This document shows, in pieces, positions 54,231-62,802 of a stretch of 64,000 nucleotides of DNA. The first letter of the stretch is position 1, and each line of letters starts with the position of its first letter. Made by a program: the position numbers and the translations under genes. The notes under the pieces are model-generated. The model was given only the letters and a program-made list of their open reading frames with translations. It searched no databases and was not told where the DNA came from. Source of the stretch: Gordonia insulae. GTDB lineage: Bacteria > Actinomycetota > Actinomycetes > Mycobacteriales > Mycobacteriaceae. The DNA is taken from NCBI RefSeq assembly GCF_003855095.1, contig NZ_CP033972.1, positions 4,464,001 to 4,528,000 of the forward strand, in the 5' to 3' direction.

Positions 54231-56639
54231 CTTGGCCTCGGTGGCGGTGGCCGTCGCGGCCGCCGCAGCGGCCGGCTCGGGCTCCTTCTCCTCCGCAGCC
54301 GGTGCTGGCTCGGCGATACCCGGAATGGATGCCGGGCCGAGATAACGACCGCCGCGACTCACCTCGGGTGCACCACGTTTGACCGATTCGAGAAGCAACT
54401 GCGCAACGTCGACGACCTCGACCTTGCCCTCCTGCTCGGTGCCGCTCGTCCGGGCGGTCACGCCGTCGGTCAGCATCACGCGGCAGAACGGGCAGCCGGT
54501 CGCGACCTTCTGCGGTGCATCACCCTTCGATGCGCCGAGGGTGTCGAGCGCCTCGTCGACGCGATCGATGTTGATGCGCTTACCGATCTGCTCTTCCATC
54601 CACATGCGGGCGCCGCCGGCGCCACAGCACATGGACCGTTCGCCGTGACGCGGCATCTCGGTCAGCTGCGAGCCGGATGCGGCCATCAGCTCACGCGGGG
54701 CGTCGTAGACCTTGTTGTGGCGACCCAGGTAGCACGGGTCGTGATAGGTGACACCCTCGCCGAGCGGCGCCACCGGAACCAGCCGCTTCTCGCGGACCAG
54801 CCGGTTCAGCAACTGGGTGTGGTGGACGACCTCATACTGTGCGCCGAGCTGCGGGTACTCGTTGCCCAGCGCGTTGAAGCAGTGCGCACATGTGACGACG
54901 ATCTTCTTGCGCTGTTCGGGCGCCGTCGCGAAGACCTCGCCGAGCATCTCGATGTTCTGCTGGGCGAGCATCTGGAACAGGAACTCATTGCCCGCGCGGC
55001 GAGCCGAGTCGCCGGTGCAGGTCTCGCCCTCGCCGAGGACGAGGAAGTTGACCGCGGAGATGTCGAGCAGTTCGGCGACGGCCTTGGTGGTCTTCTTCGC
55101 GCGGTCCTCGTAGGCGCCGGCGCAACCGACCCAGAACAGGTACTCGAAGCCGGCGAACGATTCGACGTCCTTGCCGAACACCGGGATCTCGATGTCCATC
55201 TCGTCGATCCAGTTGGTGCGCGCCGAGGAGTTCTGGCCCCACGGGTTGCCCTTGTTCTCCAGGTTCTTGAACATGCCGGCGAGCTCGGTCGGGAAATCCG
55301 ACTCGATCAGCACCTGGTAGCGACGCATGTCCAGGATGTGGTCGACGTGCTCGATGTCGACCGGGCACTGCTCCACGCAGGCGCCACAGGTGGTGCAGCT
55401 CCACAGGGTCTCGGTGTCGATCACGGCGCCGAGTTCCTCGGGATCGAACTCGCCGTCGACGGCGCTGACGCCGTCGAGCGCACCCTTGCTGTCGCCGACC
55501 AGCTTGCGCGCTGCCTCGGCGCGGGCCGCTTCCGGGATGGCATTGAGCTTGTCCTCGAGGACGTTGCCGTCGGCGTCGACCAGCCCGACCTCGTCGCCGC
55601 CCATGTCCTTGCGGCCGCCGGCCATCAGGTAGGGCGCCTTCGCGTAACCGTGATCGCGGAGCGACATGATGAGCAGCTTCGGCGACAGCGGTTTACCGGT
55701 GTTCCATGCCGGACACTGGCTCTGGCAGCGACCGCATTCGGTACACGTGGTGAAGTCGAGCCAGCCCTTCCAGCTGAAGTCCTCGACCTTGCCCGCGCCG
55801 AACGCGTCGACATCGGGGTCGGCGGTCTCCATGTCGAGGACCTTGCCCTGACTCATCATCGGCTTGAGGGCGCCGAGTGCGACGCCGCCGTCGGCCTCAC
55901 GCTTGAAGTAGATGTTGGGGAACGCGGAGAAGCGGTGCCATGCGACGCCCCAGTTGATGTTGCGGCCCACCACGGCCAGCCACACCATGCCACTCATCAG
56001 TTTGATGACCGCGAAGATGGACACCAGGGTGGGGCTCGCGGGCAGGATCTTGGCGACCTGCATGGTGAAGAAGTCGGAGTAGGGGTCCGAATGGTGGTAG
56101 GTGGCGATCTTGCTGGCCTTCACCAGGATCATGCCGAGACCTTCGAGGAGCACCACGATCTCGACGAAGTAGGCCGCGCCGAATCGCGAACCACTGAACC
56201 GTGACAGCCGCTCGGGTACGCGCGGGTGATTGAGCTGCCGGATCGCGATCAGCACGAGGATGCCCACAACGGTGCCGATGCCCAGGAGCTCGTCCCACAG
56301 GTGCCAGATGAACCAGTCGCCGAAGACCGGCCAGTGGAACTCCGGATCGATCGACTGTCCGTATGCCTCGAACCAGAGCAGGAAGCCGCCGAGGAAGCCG
56401 ATCATCACGAGCCAGTGCGCCCAGCCGACGGTGCGGAACTTCGTCATCCGGGTATGGGCGATGAATTCCTTGATCATCGTGCCCAGTCGGGGCAGCAACG
56501 GCCAGAACCGTCCGCTGTCGACCTTCTGTCCCTGGGCGATGGTGCGCACCATGCGCCAGACGCCTCCGAGGAACAGTGCCCAGCAGAACAAACTGATGAT
56601 GGCGGCAGTGGTACCGATGGCGATCGTCGTGGATGTCAC
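53016..56639 (-). CDS. Membrane Fe-S oxidoreductase (HdrD/CCG-domain) with long repetitive tail
   Basis: The 1207-residue protein has five or so membrane helices (about 8-28, 73-92, 115-135, 155-175, 205-225), two 4Fe4S clusters (Cys about 299/302/305/309 and 415/418/421/425), and two CCG domains (about 500-750; CCGAGGARMW) that would bind a further Fe-S cofactor as in heterodisulfide reductase and GlpC-like proteins. It resembles the mycobacterial Fe-S reductase next to AspC. From about residue 780 a tail of about 430 residues, rich in Ala, Pro, Glu and Lys, carries seven copies of a GKAKGFGMAAGKKRPGG-type unit. Start: GTG 56639, with the first helix following. The gap 56640-56904 shows no gene and probably holds the promoter. 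Confidence 0.9.
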   Translation of the reverse strand: MTSTTIAIGTTAAIISLFCWALFLGGVWRMVRTIAQGQKVDSGRFWPLLPRLGTMIKEFIAHTRMTKFRTVGWAHWLVMIGFLGGFLLWFEAYGQSIDPEFHWPVFGDWFIWHLWDELLGIGTVVGILVLIAIRQLNHPRVPERLSRFSGSRFGAAYFVEIVVLLEGLGMILVKASKIATYHHSDPYSDFFTMQVAKILPASPTLVSIFAVIKLMSGMVWLAVVGRNINWGVAWHRFSAFPNIYFKREADGGVALGALKPMMSQGKVLDMETADPDVDAFGAGKVEDFSWKGWLDFTTCTECGRCQSQCPAWNTGKPLSPKLLIMSLRDHGYAKAPYLMAGGRKDMGGDEVGLVDADGNVLEDKLNAIPEAARAEAARKLVGDSKGALDGVSAVDGEFDPEELGAVIDTETLWSCTTCGACVEQCPVDIEHVDHILDMRRYQVLIESDFPTELAGMFKNLENKGNPWGQNSSARTNWIDEMDIEIPVFGKDVESFAGFEYLFWVGCAGAYEDRAKKTTKAVAELLDISAVNFLVLGEGETCTGDSARRAGNEFLFQMLAQQNIEMLGEVFATAPEQRKKIVVTCAHCFNALGNEYPQLGAQYEVVHHTQLLNRLVREKRLVPVAPLGEGVTYHDPCYLGRHNKVYDAPRELMAASGSQLTEMPRHGERSMCCGAGGARMWMEEQIGKRINIDRVDEALDTLGASKGDAPQKVATGCPFCRVMLTDGVTARTSGTEQEGKVEVVDVAQLLLESVKRGAPEVSRGGRYLGPASIPGIAEPAPAAEEKEPEPAAAAAATATATEAKAKPKVGLGMKGGKKPGATAKADAPAAPAESAPAEKKPAAKGFGMGKAKKPGAASGGSAAPAPAEAESSAAVESAAEAAPAEKKPAAKGFGMGSKAKKPGAAKPNAAASEAGVTAPAENQVAETESAPEAAPTADTESSAAAATVAASTEAASTEAKAGKAKGFGMAAGKKRPGGAGSSAPKPAASAPAEAPAESESAPAESEPTTSEPAPSAPATEAASTVAASTEAKPGKAKGFGMAAGKKRPGGAGSSAPAEAPAESDSAAAESAAAEPAESAAAESTATQETPADGGSVSTTESTETAATEAKPGKAKGFGMAAGKKRPGGIGKAAPAKAAAPAPSETATPAEDSSETPAESTTETDTTPAGDDAPAPSPNGSSAKTISEAGASKAKGFGIAAGKKRPGHS

Positions 56640-56904
56640 GGGCGCGTACCGGCCTTTCTTCTAGGTCGTCGCCGAACCATTTGCGCAGGGCTCAGGCGCA
56701 CGCGGGCCGACGTGTACTACAGGTAACCGTAGTTCGTCACGGCGGTGCAGCGCTGCCAAGGATGACCTAACTAACGCTCGGTGCCCGCCGGACTGACACC
56801 ATGGATGATACCCACCAGTAACTTACTGTCGAGTCAGTTGCGGTGATTTCGCGGTCCATGTGGGAAGCATCACGCAAAGCCGGTGTACGCCGCCGGTATT
56901 GGGC

Positions 56905-58287
56905 TCACCCGACGATGCCCGCGACCTTCTCCAGTTCTTCGAGGGCGGTGTCGAGGTGGGTGAGGAGACGCTGCAGGCTGGGCAGCTGTGCGCGCGCGCC
57001 GATCAGGCCGAAGTTGACATGATCGACCGTGCTCGTGACGGTGATGTTGAGCGCGAGCCCCTCCATCGGTATCGACACCGGGTAGACGCCCTCGAGGCGT
57101 GCTCCGTTCCAGTACAGATGCTGCGACGGACCGGGCACGTTGCTGATGATGATGTTGAACTGCGGCGGCGTGTACTGCACGAAGCCGGGCACGGTCGCAA
57201 ACGCCAGCGGCGCGAAGTTCGCCGCACCCAGTGCGAGGGCCTGCAGTGGCTTCAGCCCCCGCACCACCTGCTTGCTCGTGCGGGTCGAGGCCACGATCGT
57301 CGCCAGCCGACGTTCCGGATCGGGCTGGTCCGTCGCCAGATTCACCATGATGGCCGTGATGGAGTTGCCGACCGTCTCGCTGTCGGTGTGCATGGACACC
57401 GGGACCGAGGCGATCAGCGGCTTGTCGGGTAGTGCATCTTGATCGATCAGGTAGGAGCGCAGGGCCCCCGCGCACATGGCGACCACGACGTCGTTGAGGG
57501 TGATCTGCATGTCCGTCGCCACCGCGCGGAGTCGCTCGATCGGCCACTGCTGTGCGGCGAAACGACGGGCACTGCCGATCGCGACGTCGAGGATGGTGCG
57601 TGGCGCCCCGTTGCCGGGGCTGATGAAGTCCGGATCGGTGATGCCCCGCAGCGCCACCTTCGCCGTGGCCGGGATCATGCCGGCGATCTGACCGCCGACG
57701 CCGACCGCGGCACCGATCCGTGAGCGGAGACCCACGCCTGTCGACGGCTTCTTGGTACGGCGCCGGGTGAGGCTCGGGTCCCAGGGGGCGGTGCCGCTGC
57801 GGTCGTCGGGATCGGTAGTGAGGGTCCGCTGCAGCAGCTTGAGAGCCGACACACCGTCCACGAGCGAGTGATGCACCTTGGTGTAGAGCGCGACCCGGCC
57901 GTCCTCGAGGCCCTCGATGACATGGACCTCCCACATCGGCCGGAATCGGTCGAGCAGCGCGCCGTGCTGAAGCGACACGTAGCGGAGGAGTTCGCGCACG
58001 CGTCCCGGGCGGGGGAGGACCGTCCGCCGGACGTGGTACTCGAAGTCGATGTCCTCGTCGAAGGACCATGCCAGGTTGCCCAGGATCGTCACCGGCGATG
58101 CCGGACGCTTGCGGAAGAGCGGTTGGACGTCGGTGCATTCCTGGAAGGTGGTGAAGATCTCCTCCGCGAGGTCGGTCGCCGACTGTCCCGCGCGGGGCAC
58201 GAAGAGTTGGAGCCCGCCGACGTGCATGGGCTGCTCGCGCGTCTCGGCGATCAGGAACATCGATTCGGTGACCGGCATGTAGGGCAT
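56905..58287 (-). CDS. Wax ester synthase / diacylglycerol acyltransferase (WS/DGAT)
   Basis: The 460-residue enzyme has the active-site motif HHSLVDG (about residue 132) of condensation-type acyltransferases and the C-terminal NIIISNVPGP(S/T) and PVSIPMEGLALNIT motifs. It should make triacylglycerol or wax esters from acyl-CoA. ATG 58287 (MPYMPVTESMFLIAE) matches the usual start and has AAGGA at 7 bases; an ATG 35 codons upstream is unlikely. It is divergent from the SanA-like gene. Confidence 0.92.
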   Translation of the reverse strand: MPYMPVTESMFLIAETREQPMHVGGLQLFVPRAGQSATDLAEEIFTTFQECTDVQPLFRKRPASPVTILGNLAWSFDEDIDFEYHVRRTVLPRPGRVRELLRYVSLQHGALLDRFRPMWEVHVIEGLEDGRVALYTKVHHSLVDGVSALKLLQRTLTTDPDDRSGTAPWDPSLTRRRTKKPSTGVGLRSRIGAAVGVGGQIAGMIPATAKVALRGITDPDFISPGNGAPRTILDVAIGSARRFAAQQWPIERLRAVATDMQITLNDVVVAMCAGALRSYLIDQDALPDKPLIASVPVSMHTDSETVGNSITAIMVNLATDQPDPERRLATIVASTRTSKQVVRGLKPLQALALGAANFAPLAFATVPGFVQYTPPQFNIIISNVPGPSQHLYWNGARLEGVYPVSIPMEGLALNITVTSTVDHVNFGLIGARAQLPSLQRLLTHLDTALEELEKVAGIVG

Positions 58288-58413
58288 CGCAGAGTCCTTC
58301 GGGGTGACGGCGGGCAACGAACTCGTCCGCGTGACCTCCAGTATCGGTAGTGGACCCGACAGCATCGTGCGATTGGGGAAGTTGGTGACCAACGGCTCAT
58401 CTACCGTGAGTAC

Positions 58414-59007
58414 GTGCAGCCGGTGTCGCGTGTGTTCGTGGCGGTGCTGGTGGCCGTCGAACTGGTGATCACGATCGGCGCGACGTGGGTGTACGTCTCG
58501 TCGTCGGGCCGGATCATCGACGACGTCGAGGTCCCGGCCGGATCGACGGCGCTGGTTCTCGGCTCATTGGTCGACGACGGCGAACCCGGCGACTACGTCC
58601 GCGGCCGGCTCGACACCACCGTCGACCTCTACCGTTCCGGTTTGGTCACACGAATCATCAACTCCGGCAACGGCTCCGCCGCCGCAGGCAACGAGCCCGC
58701 GGTGATGCGCGGCTACCTCGAGGAGCGTGGTGTGCCCACCGCGGCGATCGCCGACGATCCGCTCGGATTCGACACCGAGGCCAGCTGTCGCCGTGCCCGC
58801 GACGTGTTCGACGCCGATCGGGTGGTGATCATCACCCAGGATTTCCACCTGTCCCGCGCGATCGCCCTGTGCAGTAGCCGTGGTGTCGATGCGACCGGAG
58901 TTGCTGCCGGATGCGACTGTCCGACTTGGACGTTGGCGCGTAACCATCTTCGCGAGCTGGTGCTCGCCCGGCCCCGCGCGTTGCTGAGCGCCGTCGCCGC
59001 CGACTGA
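58414..59007 (+). CDS. SanA/YdcF-like (DUF218) membrane-anchored protein
   Basis: The 197-residue protein has an N-terminal membrane helix (VFVAVLVAVELVITIGATWV) and a DUF218 domain with LVLGSLVDDGEPGDYVRGRL, SGNGSAAAGNEPAVMRGYL and FDTEASCRRARDVFDADRVVI. SanA-type proteins affect envelope permeability in other bacteria; activity is unknown. GTG 58414 is the first start before the helix. It converges with the acyltransferase gene at 59026. Confidence 0.82.
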   Translation: MQPVSRVFVAVLVAVELVITIGATWVYVSSSGRIIDDVEVPAGSTALVLGSLVDDGEPGDYVRGRLDTTVDLYRSGLVTRIINSGNGSAAAGNEPAVMRGYLEERGVPTAAIADDPLGFDTEASCRRARDVFDADRVVIITQDFHLSRAIALCSSRGVDATGVAAGCDCPTWTLARNHLRELVLARPRALLSAVAAD

Positions 59008-59025
59008 TGGTGTCGGCCGCGGGTG

Positions 59026-60270
59026 TCAGCCGCGCGCGGGCCGTAGCGGAAGTCGCGGCCGTCCCGTGAGATACAGCGATCCGGGCAGGCGGCGCAGGGC
59101 TTCGACGAGGAGCAGCGATCCGCCGATCGTGGTGATGTACGCGACGATGGTGCCCCATGGCTGGCCCAGGGTGGCGATCAGCCAGGGCTGGTCACCGGAC
59201 TTCGGCTCGAGGATGAACCACAGCACCAGCACGTGGGCGAGGAACACTCCGAAGGAGCGATTCGATGCGAATGTGACGACGCGGGCGAACCTGGGGGTGA
59301 AGTCGCGCCAGTGCGTACCCCAGTGCAGGGCGGCCGAGTACAGGCACGCGATCGCCACCACCAGGAACGGCAACAGCGTGGGGTAGAAGGCCGAATTGTT
59401 GTCGTGGACCGGCTTTCCGCCGAACCAGACGCCCGCGACGTAGCTACCGACGGCGAGTGCGCCGGTCAGCACGAGGGCGCCGAACAGCCACCAACCCTTG
59501 CCGCTGAGCCATCTCGCGATCGCGTCGCGATGCACCGCGGCGACGGCGCCGTAGAGGATGAAGAACTGATACGGGACGAACGTCGCGTAGTGATGCCACC
59601 AGTACGCGGCGATCGACGCGGGCGGCTGCCACGAGGTGATCGTCACGGTGATGGCGATCTGCAGGGCGAGGCTGCCCGCGAGCAGCATGCCGTGATGGCG
59701 GGCGGTGGCCCGGACGAGCCACAGCACGAGCGGGAACAGCAGGTAGACCTGCAGCATCACGAACAAGAAGTACATCTGGAAGCCGGACAGACCCCAACCG
59801 GCCAGCTTGCCGAACTCGACCAGACCGTCGACCGGGTGCGACACGACGTCGCCGATGCGGCCCTCCGCCCACACTTTCTGGACGAGCCAGTAGATCGCCG
59901 ACCAGATGATGTACGGGAAGATGACGAGCTTGATTCGTTTGCGCCAGAACGCGGTGGTGCTGAAGTCGCGCTTGTCGAAGTTCTGGTACATCAGCACGAA
60001 GCCGGTCAGCGCGAAGAACGTATTACGTGTGAAGTGCAGCAGCAGCGACGTGATGTTGACCGGCATGCTGGTGAACTCGTCGGTGGTCTGGGTGAGGCAG
60101 TGCACAAAGATGACCAGCGAGAAGGTGGTCGCGCGGACCAGATCCACGTGGTGCAGATAGGCACGTTTGCCAGCGCCACGGACCTTGTCGACCGTCCGGG
60201 GCACGCGCGTGATGGTGTCGGTGCCGGCTGTCGCGGCGGCAGGGTCGTGCCCCGGTGCATACGTGGTCAT
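59026..60270 (-). CDS. Acyltransferase 3 (OafA/NodX-like) membrane enzyme
   Basis: The 414-residue protein has about ten membrane helices and the acyltransferase-3 motif HHVDLVRATTFSLVIFVH near residue 40, where the family's catalytic His lies. Such proteins O-acylate sugars or envelope glycans. ATG 60270 was taken; the N-terminus is polar. Next to it upstream on the same strand is a second acyltransferase of the same superfamily. Confidence 0.88.
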   Translation of the reverse strand: MTTYAPGHDPAAATAGTDTITRVPRTVDKVRGAGKRAYLHHVDLVRATTFSLVIFVHCLTQTTDEFTSMPVNITSLLLHFTRNTFFALTGFVLMYQNFDKRDFSTTAFWRKRIKLVIFPYIIWSAIYWLVQKVWAEGRIGDVVSHPVDGLVEFGKLAGWGLSGFQMYFLFVMLQVYLLFPLVLWLVRATARHHGMLLAGSLALQIAITVTITSWQPPASIAAYWWHHYATFVPYQFFILYGAVAAVHRDAIARWLSGKGWWLFGALVLTGALAVGSYVAGVWFGGKPVHDNNSAFYPTLLPFLVVAIACLYSAALHWGTHWRDFTPRFARVVTFASNRSFGVFLAHVLVLWFILEPKSGDQPWLIATLGQPWGTIVAYITTIGGSLLLVEALRRLPGSLYLTGRPRLPLRPARG

Positions 60271-60489
60271 TCGCGCGTATCAGCCTCAACCGTCGGACGG
60301 ACTCTGCTCCGAGGTGGCTCGACAGCGAGTCCTCGGCGCTCGCAGCATGTCGGTCGCAATCCGCGGTACCAGCGCGGACGCCCGGCCACAAGCATCGTTT
60401 GCCACCCTAACAGCCGAACCTTGGGGCAGCCTGAGATGGCGGGAGAGAAGGGTCTCAGGCGACGGAAGGTGCCGCGGGTGTGACCGGGA

Positions 60490-62625
60490 TCACCACCACT
60501 GCAACGACTTTCCCAGGTCGGCGTCGACCGCCGGGATGAGGCTGCGGACGAACGTCGCGGACAGGTGGTGGTAGTCGTGCCACACGAGGATGTTGCCGAC
60601 GACCGCCGGGCAGTACGCCGGCCCGCACATGGCGTTGCTGTAGTCCAGGAAGTTCATGTTCGGGAAGTCGGCAGCGATCGCCAGTGCGGGATCGGTCGGC
60701 GCCAGGGCCAGGTCCCGCGCGACGCCGCAGACCTGTGGCTTCTTGCCTTCGGCCAGGCACTCCGGCGGCTTCAGCTTGCCGTGCGCCCACGGGTTGTCGC
60801 GCACCGCGACGACCCGCTGTCCCCGGTCGCGGAACTGGGCGAAGATGTCCTCGTAGTCCTTCGGGACGTAGTCGCCGCGGGCGCCGGGGCCCTCTTCCGG
60901 GCGGGTCGAGTTGGTGAACACGACGTCCGGCTTGTCGACGGCGAGGCGGTCCATCACCCGGTTCGACCAGTCGTTGCACTGGTAGTACTTCTGTCCGAAC
61001 CAGATGAACACGTGACTCGTGGTCAACGCGCAGCCGACCTTGAGGTAGGTGGTCACCTTGAATCCGCGTTGCTTCCCAATGGCGTCGAGCGCGGTGATCC
61101 AGTACTCGGCGTGCGAACCGCCGACCAGCGCGACGGTCCGGGCGGCATTCTTGTCGCCGTAGACCCCGACCTTGATCGAGGGGTCCTTCCACCCGCTGAT
61201 CACCGAGTCGTACGACGTGATCGGCCAGTCCTTGTCGACCACCTCGGGGCTCGGCTGCGGATCGACCTTCGGCACGGGCGCGCCGTCGAGGTAGGCGCGC
61301 GCACCGGGGTAGAGCCGGGGGTCCAGGTTCTCGGTGTTGACCGTCGCGTTGGCCGCGTTGCGTTGCCAGATGACGACCGTCGAGCCCGCGACGATGGTGG
61401 AGATCAGGATCACTGCGAGCAACGACCGCCGATACCGCGGGCCGAAGGAGATCCCCTTCCCCGCACGCAGAGGTGCCTCGATGAACTTTGTGGTCGCCCA
61501 GGCGAGGACCGTCGAGACCGCGAGGATCGCGGTGCCCTCCAGCCAGTTCACGTCGTCCTGATAGCGCCAGGCCAGATAGAAGATGAGCAGCGGCCAGTGC
61601 CAGAGGTACAGCGCGTAGGCGATGGATCCCAGCCACACCAGCCGGGGGTGTGCCAGCCCGACGCTGACCTGACTCGGTCCGGCGGTCGGCTCGGGTCGGG
61701 TGGCCGCCGATCCGGTCCAGATCAGCAGCAACGTCGCGCCGACGGGCACCAGGGCGAGCATGCCGGGGTACTGCTGCACACCCGCGATCCACCACCCACA
61801 CGTGATGATCAGCCCGAGCGCGACCACACCGAGTGCGTTGCGCATCCACGGCCGTAGCGCGACGCGCGGCATCCAGACCGCGAGCAGGCCACCGACGAGC
61901 GGTTCCCACAGACGCGCGACGGTGTCGTAGTAGTTGAAGGGCTGATTCACCGAATGCCGGTAGTTGGCCCACGCGAACGACAGCACCGCGACCGCGAGCA
62001 GGGAGAACCCGACCACGCCGCGGATCACCGACGGGTTGGCGAGCGCCGGCAGACGCCGCGACAACGCCCGCAGAAGGCCGCCCAAGGCCAGCGCGCACAC
62101 CAGCGTCAGGACAAAGAACTGGCCCTGCATCGACATCGACCACAGGTGCTGCATCGGGCTGTTGGCCGAGTCGGCGGCCTGATAGTCCTGTGAATCGAAG
62201 GCGAGGTGCCAGTTCTGGTAATACAGCGCACTGGCCTGGACCTCTGCGCCCAGGGGGCCCCACCGTGTCTTCGGCATGACCAGGGCGATCATCGCGGTGA
62301 TGAAGACCAGCACCACCAACAGGGCGGGAAGCAGACGGCGCAGGAGGCGCCAGAGCCGCGGCCACGGGTTGATCGCCGTGCTCCACGGCACCGACGCCGG
62401 TTGGGTCGCCAGGACGTGCTTGAGCAGGGATGCGACGAAGAAGTAGCCGGACAGCGTCAGGAACACGTCGACGCCGCCGGACACCCGCCCGAACCAGACA
62501 TGGAAGATCGCGACCAGTGCGATCGCGATTCCGCGCAGGCCGTCCAGATCCAGCCGGTAGCCGGAGGTGTTTCCGGTCGCGGCGTCCTCGTTGGGCGTCG
62601 CGGTGGTGGTTACGGCCGTGCTCAC
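60490..62625 (-). CDS. Acyltransferase 3 fused to SGNH hydrolase-like domain (OafA type)
   Basis: The 711-residue protein has the membrane acyltransferase domain (about 1-400; YRLDLDGLRGIAIALVAIFH, HVWFGRVSGGVDVFLTLSG) followed by a periplasmic SGNH-like domain (about 470-711) with VALVGGSHAEYWITAL as the nucleophile block and WHDYHHLSATFVRSL as the His block near the end. Probably transfers an acyl group to an outer glycan. ATG 62625; the StyA-like gene is divergent. Confidence 0.9.
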   Translation of the reverse strand: MSTAVTTTATPNEDAATGNTSGYRLDLDGLRGIAIALVAIFHVWFGRVSGGVDVFLTLSGYFFVASLLKHVLATQPASVPWSTAINPWPRLWRLLRRLLPALLVVLVFITAMIALVMPKTRWGPLGAEVQASALYYQNWHLAFDSQDYQAADSANSPMQHLWSMSMQGQFFVLTLVCALALGGLLRALSRRLPALANPSVIRGVVGFSLLAVAVLSFAWANYRHSVNQPFNYYDTVARLWEPLVGGLLAVWMPRVALRPWMRNALGVVALGLIITCGWWIAGVQQYPGMLALVPVGATLLLIWTGSAATRPEPTAGPSQVSVGLAHPRLVWLGSIAYALYLWHWPLLIFYLAWRYQDDVNWLEGTAILAVSTVLAWATTKFIEAPLRAGKGISFGPRYRRSLLAVILISTIVAGSTVVIWQRNAANATVNTENLDPRLYPGARAYLDGAPVPKVDPQPSPEVVDKDWPITSYDSVISGWKDPSIKVGVYGDKNAARTVALVGGSHAEYWITALDAIGKQRGFKVTTYLKVGCALTTSHVFIWFGQKYYQCNDWSNRVMDRLAVDKPDVVFTNSTRPEEGPGARGDYVPKDYEDIFAQFRDRGQRVVAVRDNPWAHGKLKPPECLAEGKKPQVCGVARDLALAPTDPALAIAADFPNMNFLDYSNAMCGPAYCPAVVGNILVWHDYHHLSATFVRSLIPAVDADLGKSLQWW

Positions 62626-62802
62626 AGGCTGCGATGCTACTTGGCCCGGCCCGGGTTTCCGGTGACCAGCCTGCCGACGTCACAGTAGATCTCCGCGAAT
62701 CGGGCATGCATTTGCGCGCGCTGCGCGTAACCCTTCAACACCACTCCCCGCCACGGCACGCTGACGCCGACACCACACCGGAGAACGACAGAGGGGACCG
62801 AC

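Noticed and set aside
53003..54382. Two 450-codon + strand frames opposite the Fe-S reductase tail
   Set aside because: They exist because the minus-strand repeats are GC-rich and lack stops; the sense protein continues a well-supported enzyme.
59233..60483. 416-codon + strand frame opposite the acyltransferase
   Set aside because: Highly charged Glu/Arg/Gln sequence with no motif; antisense shadow of a real membrane protein.
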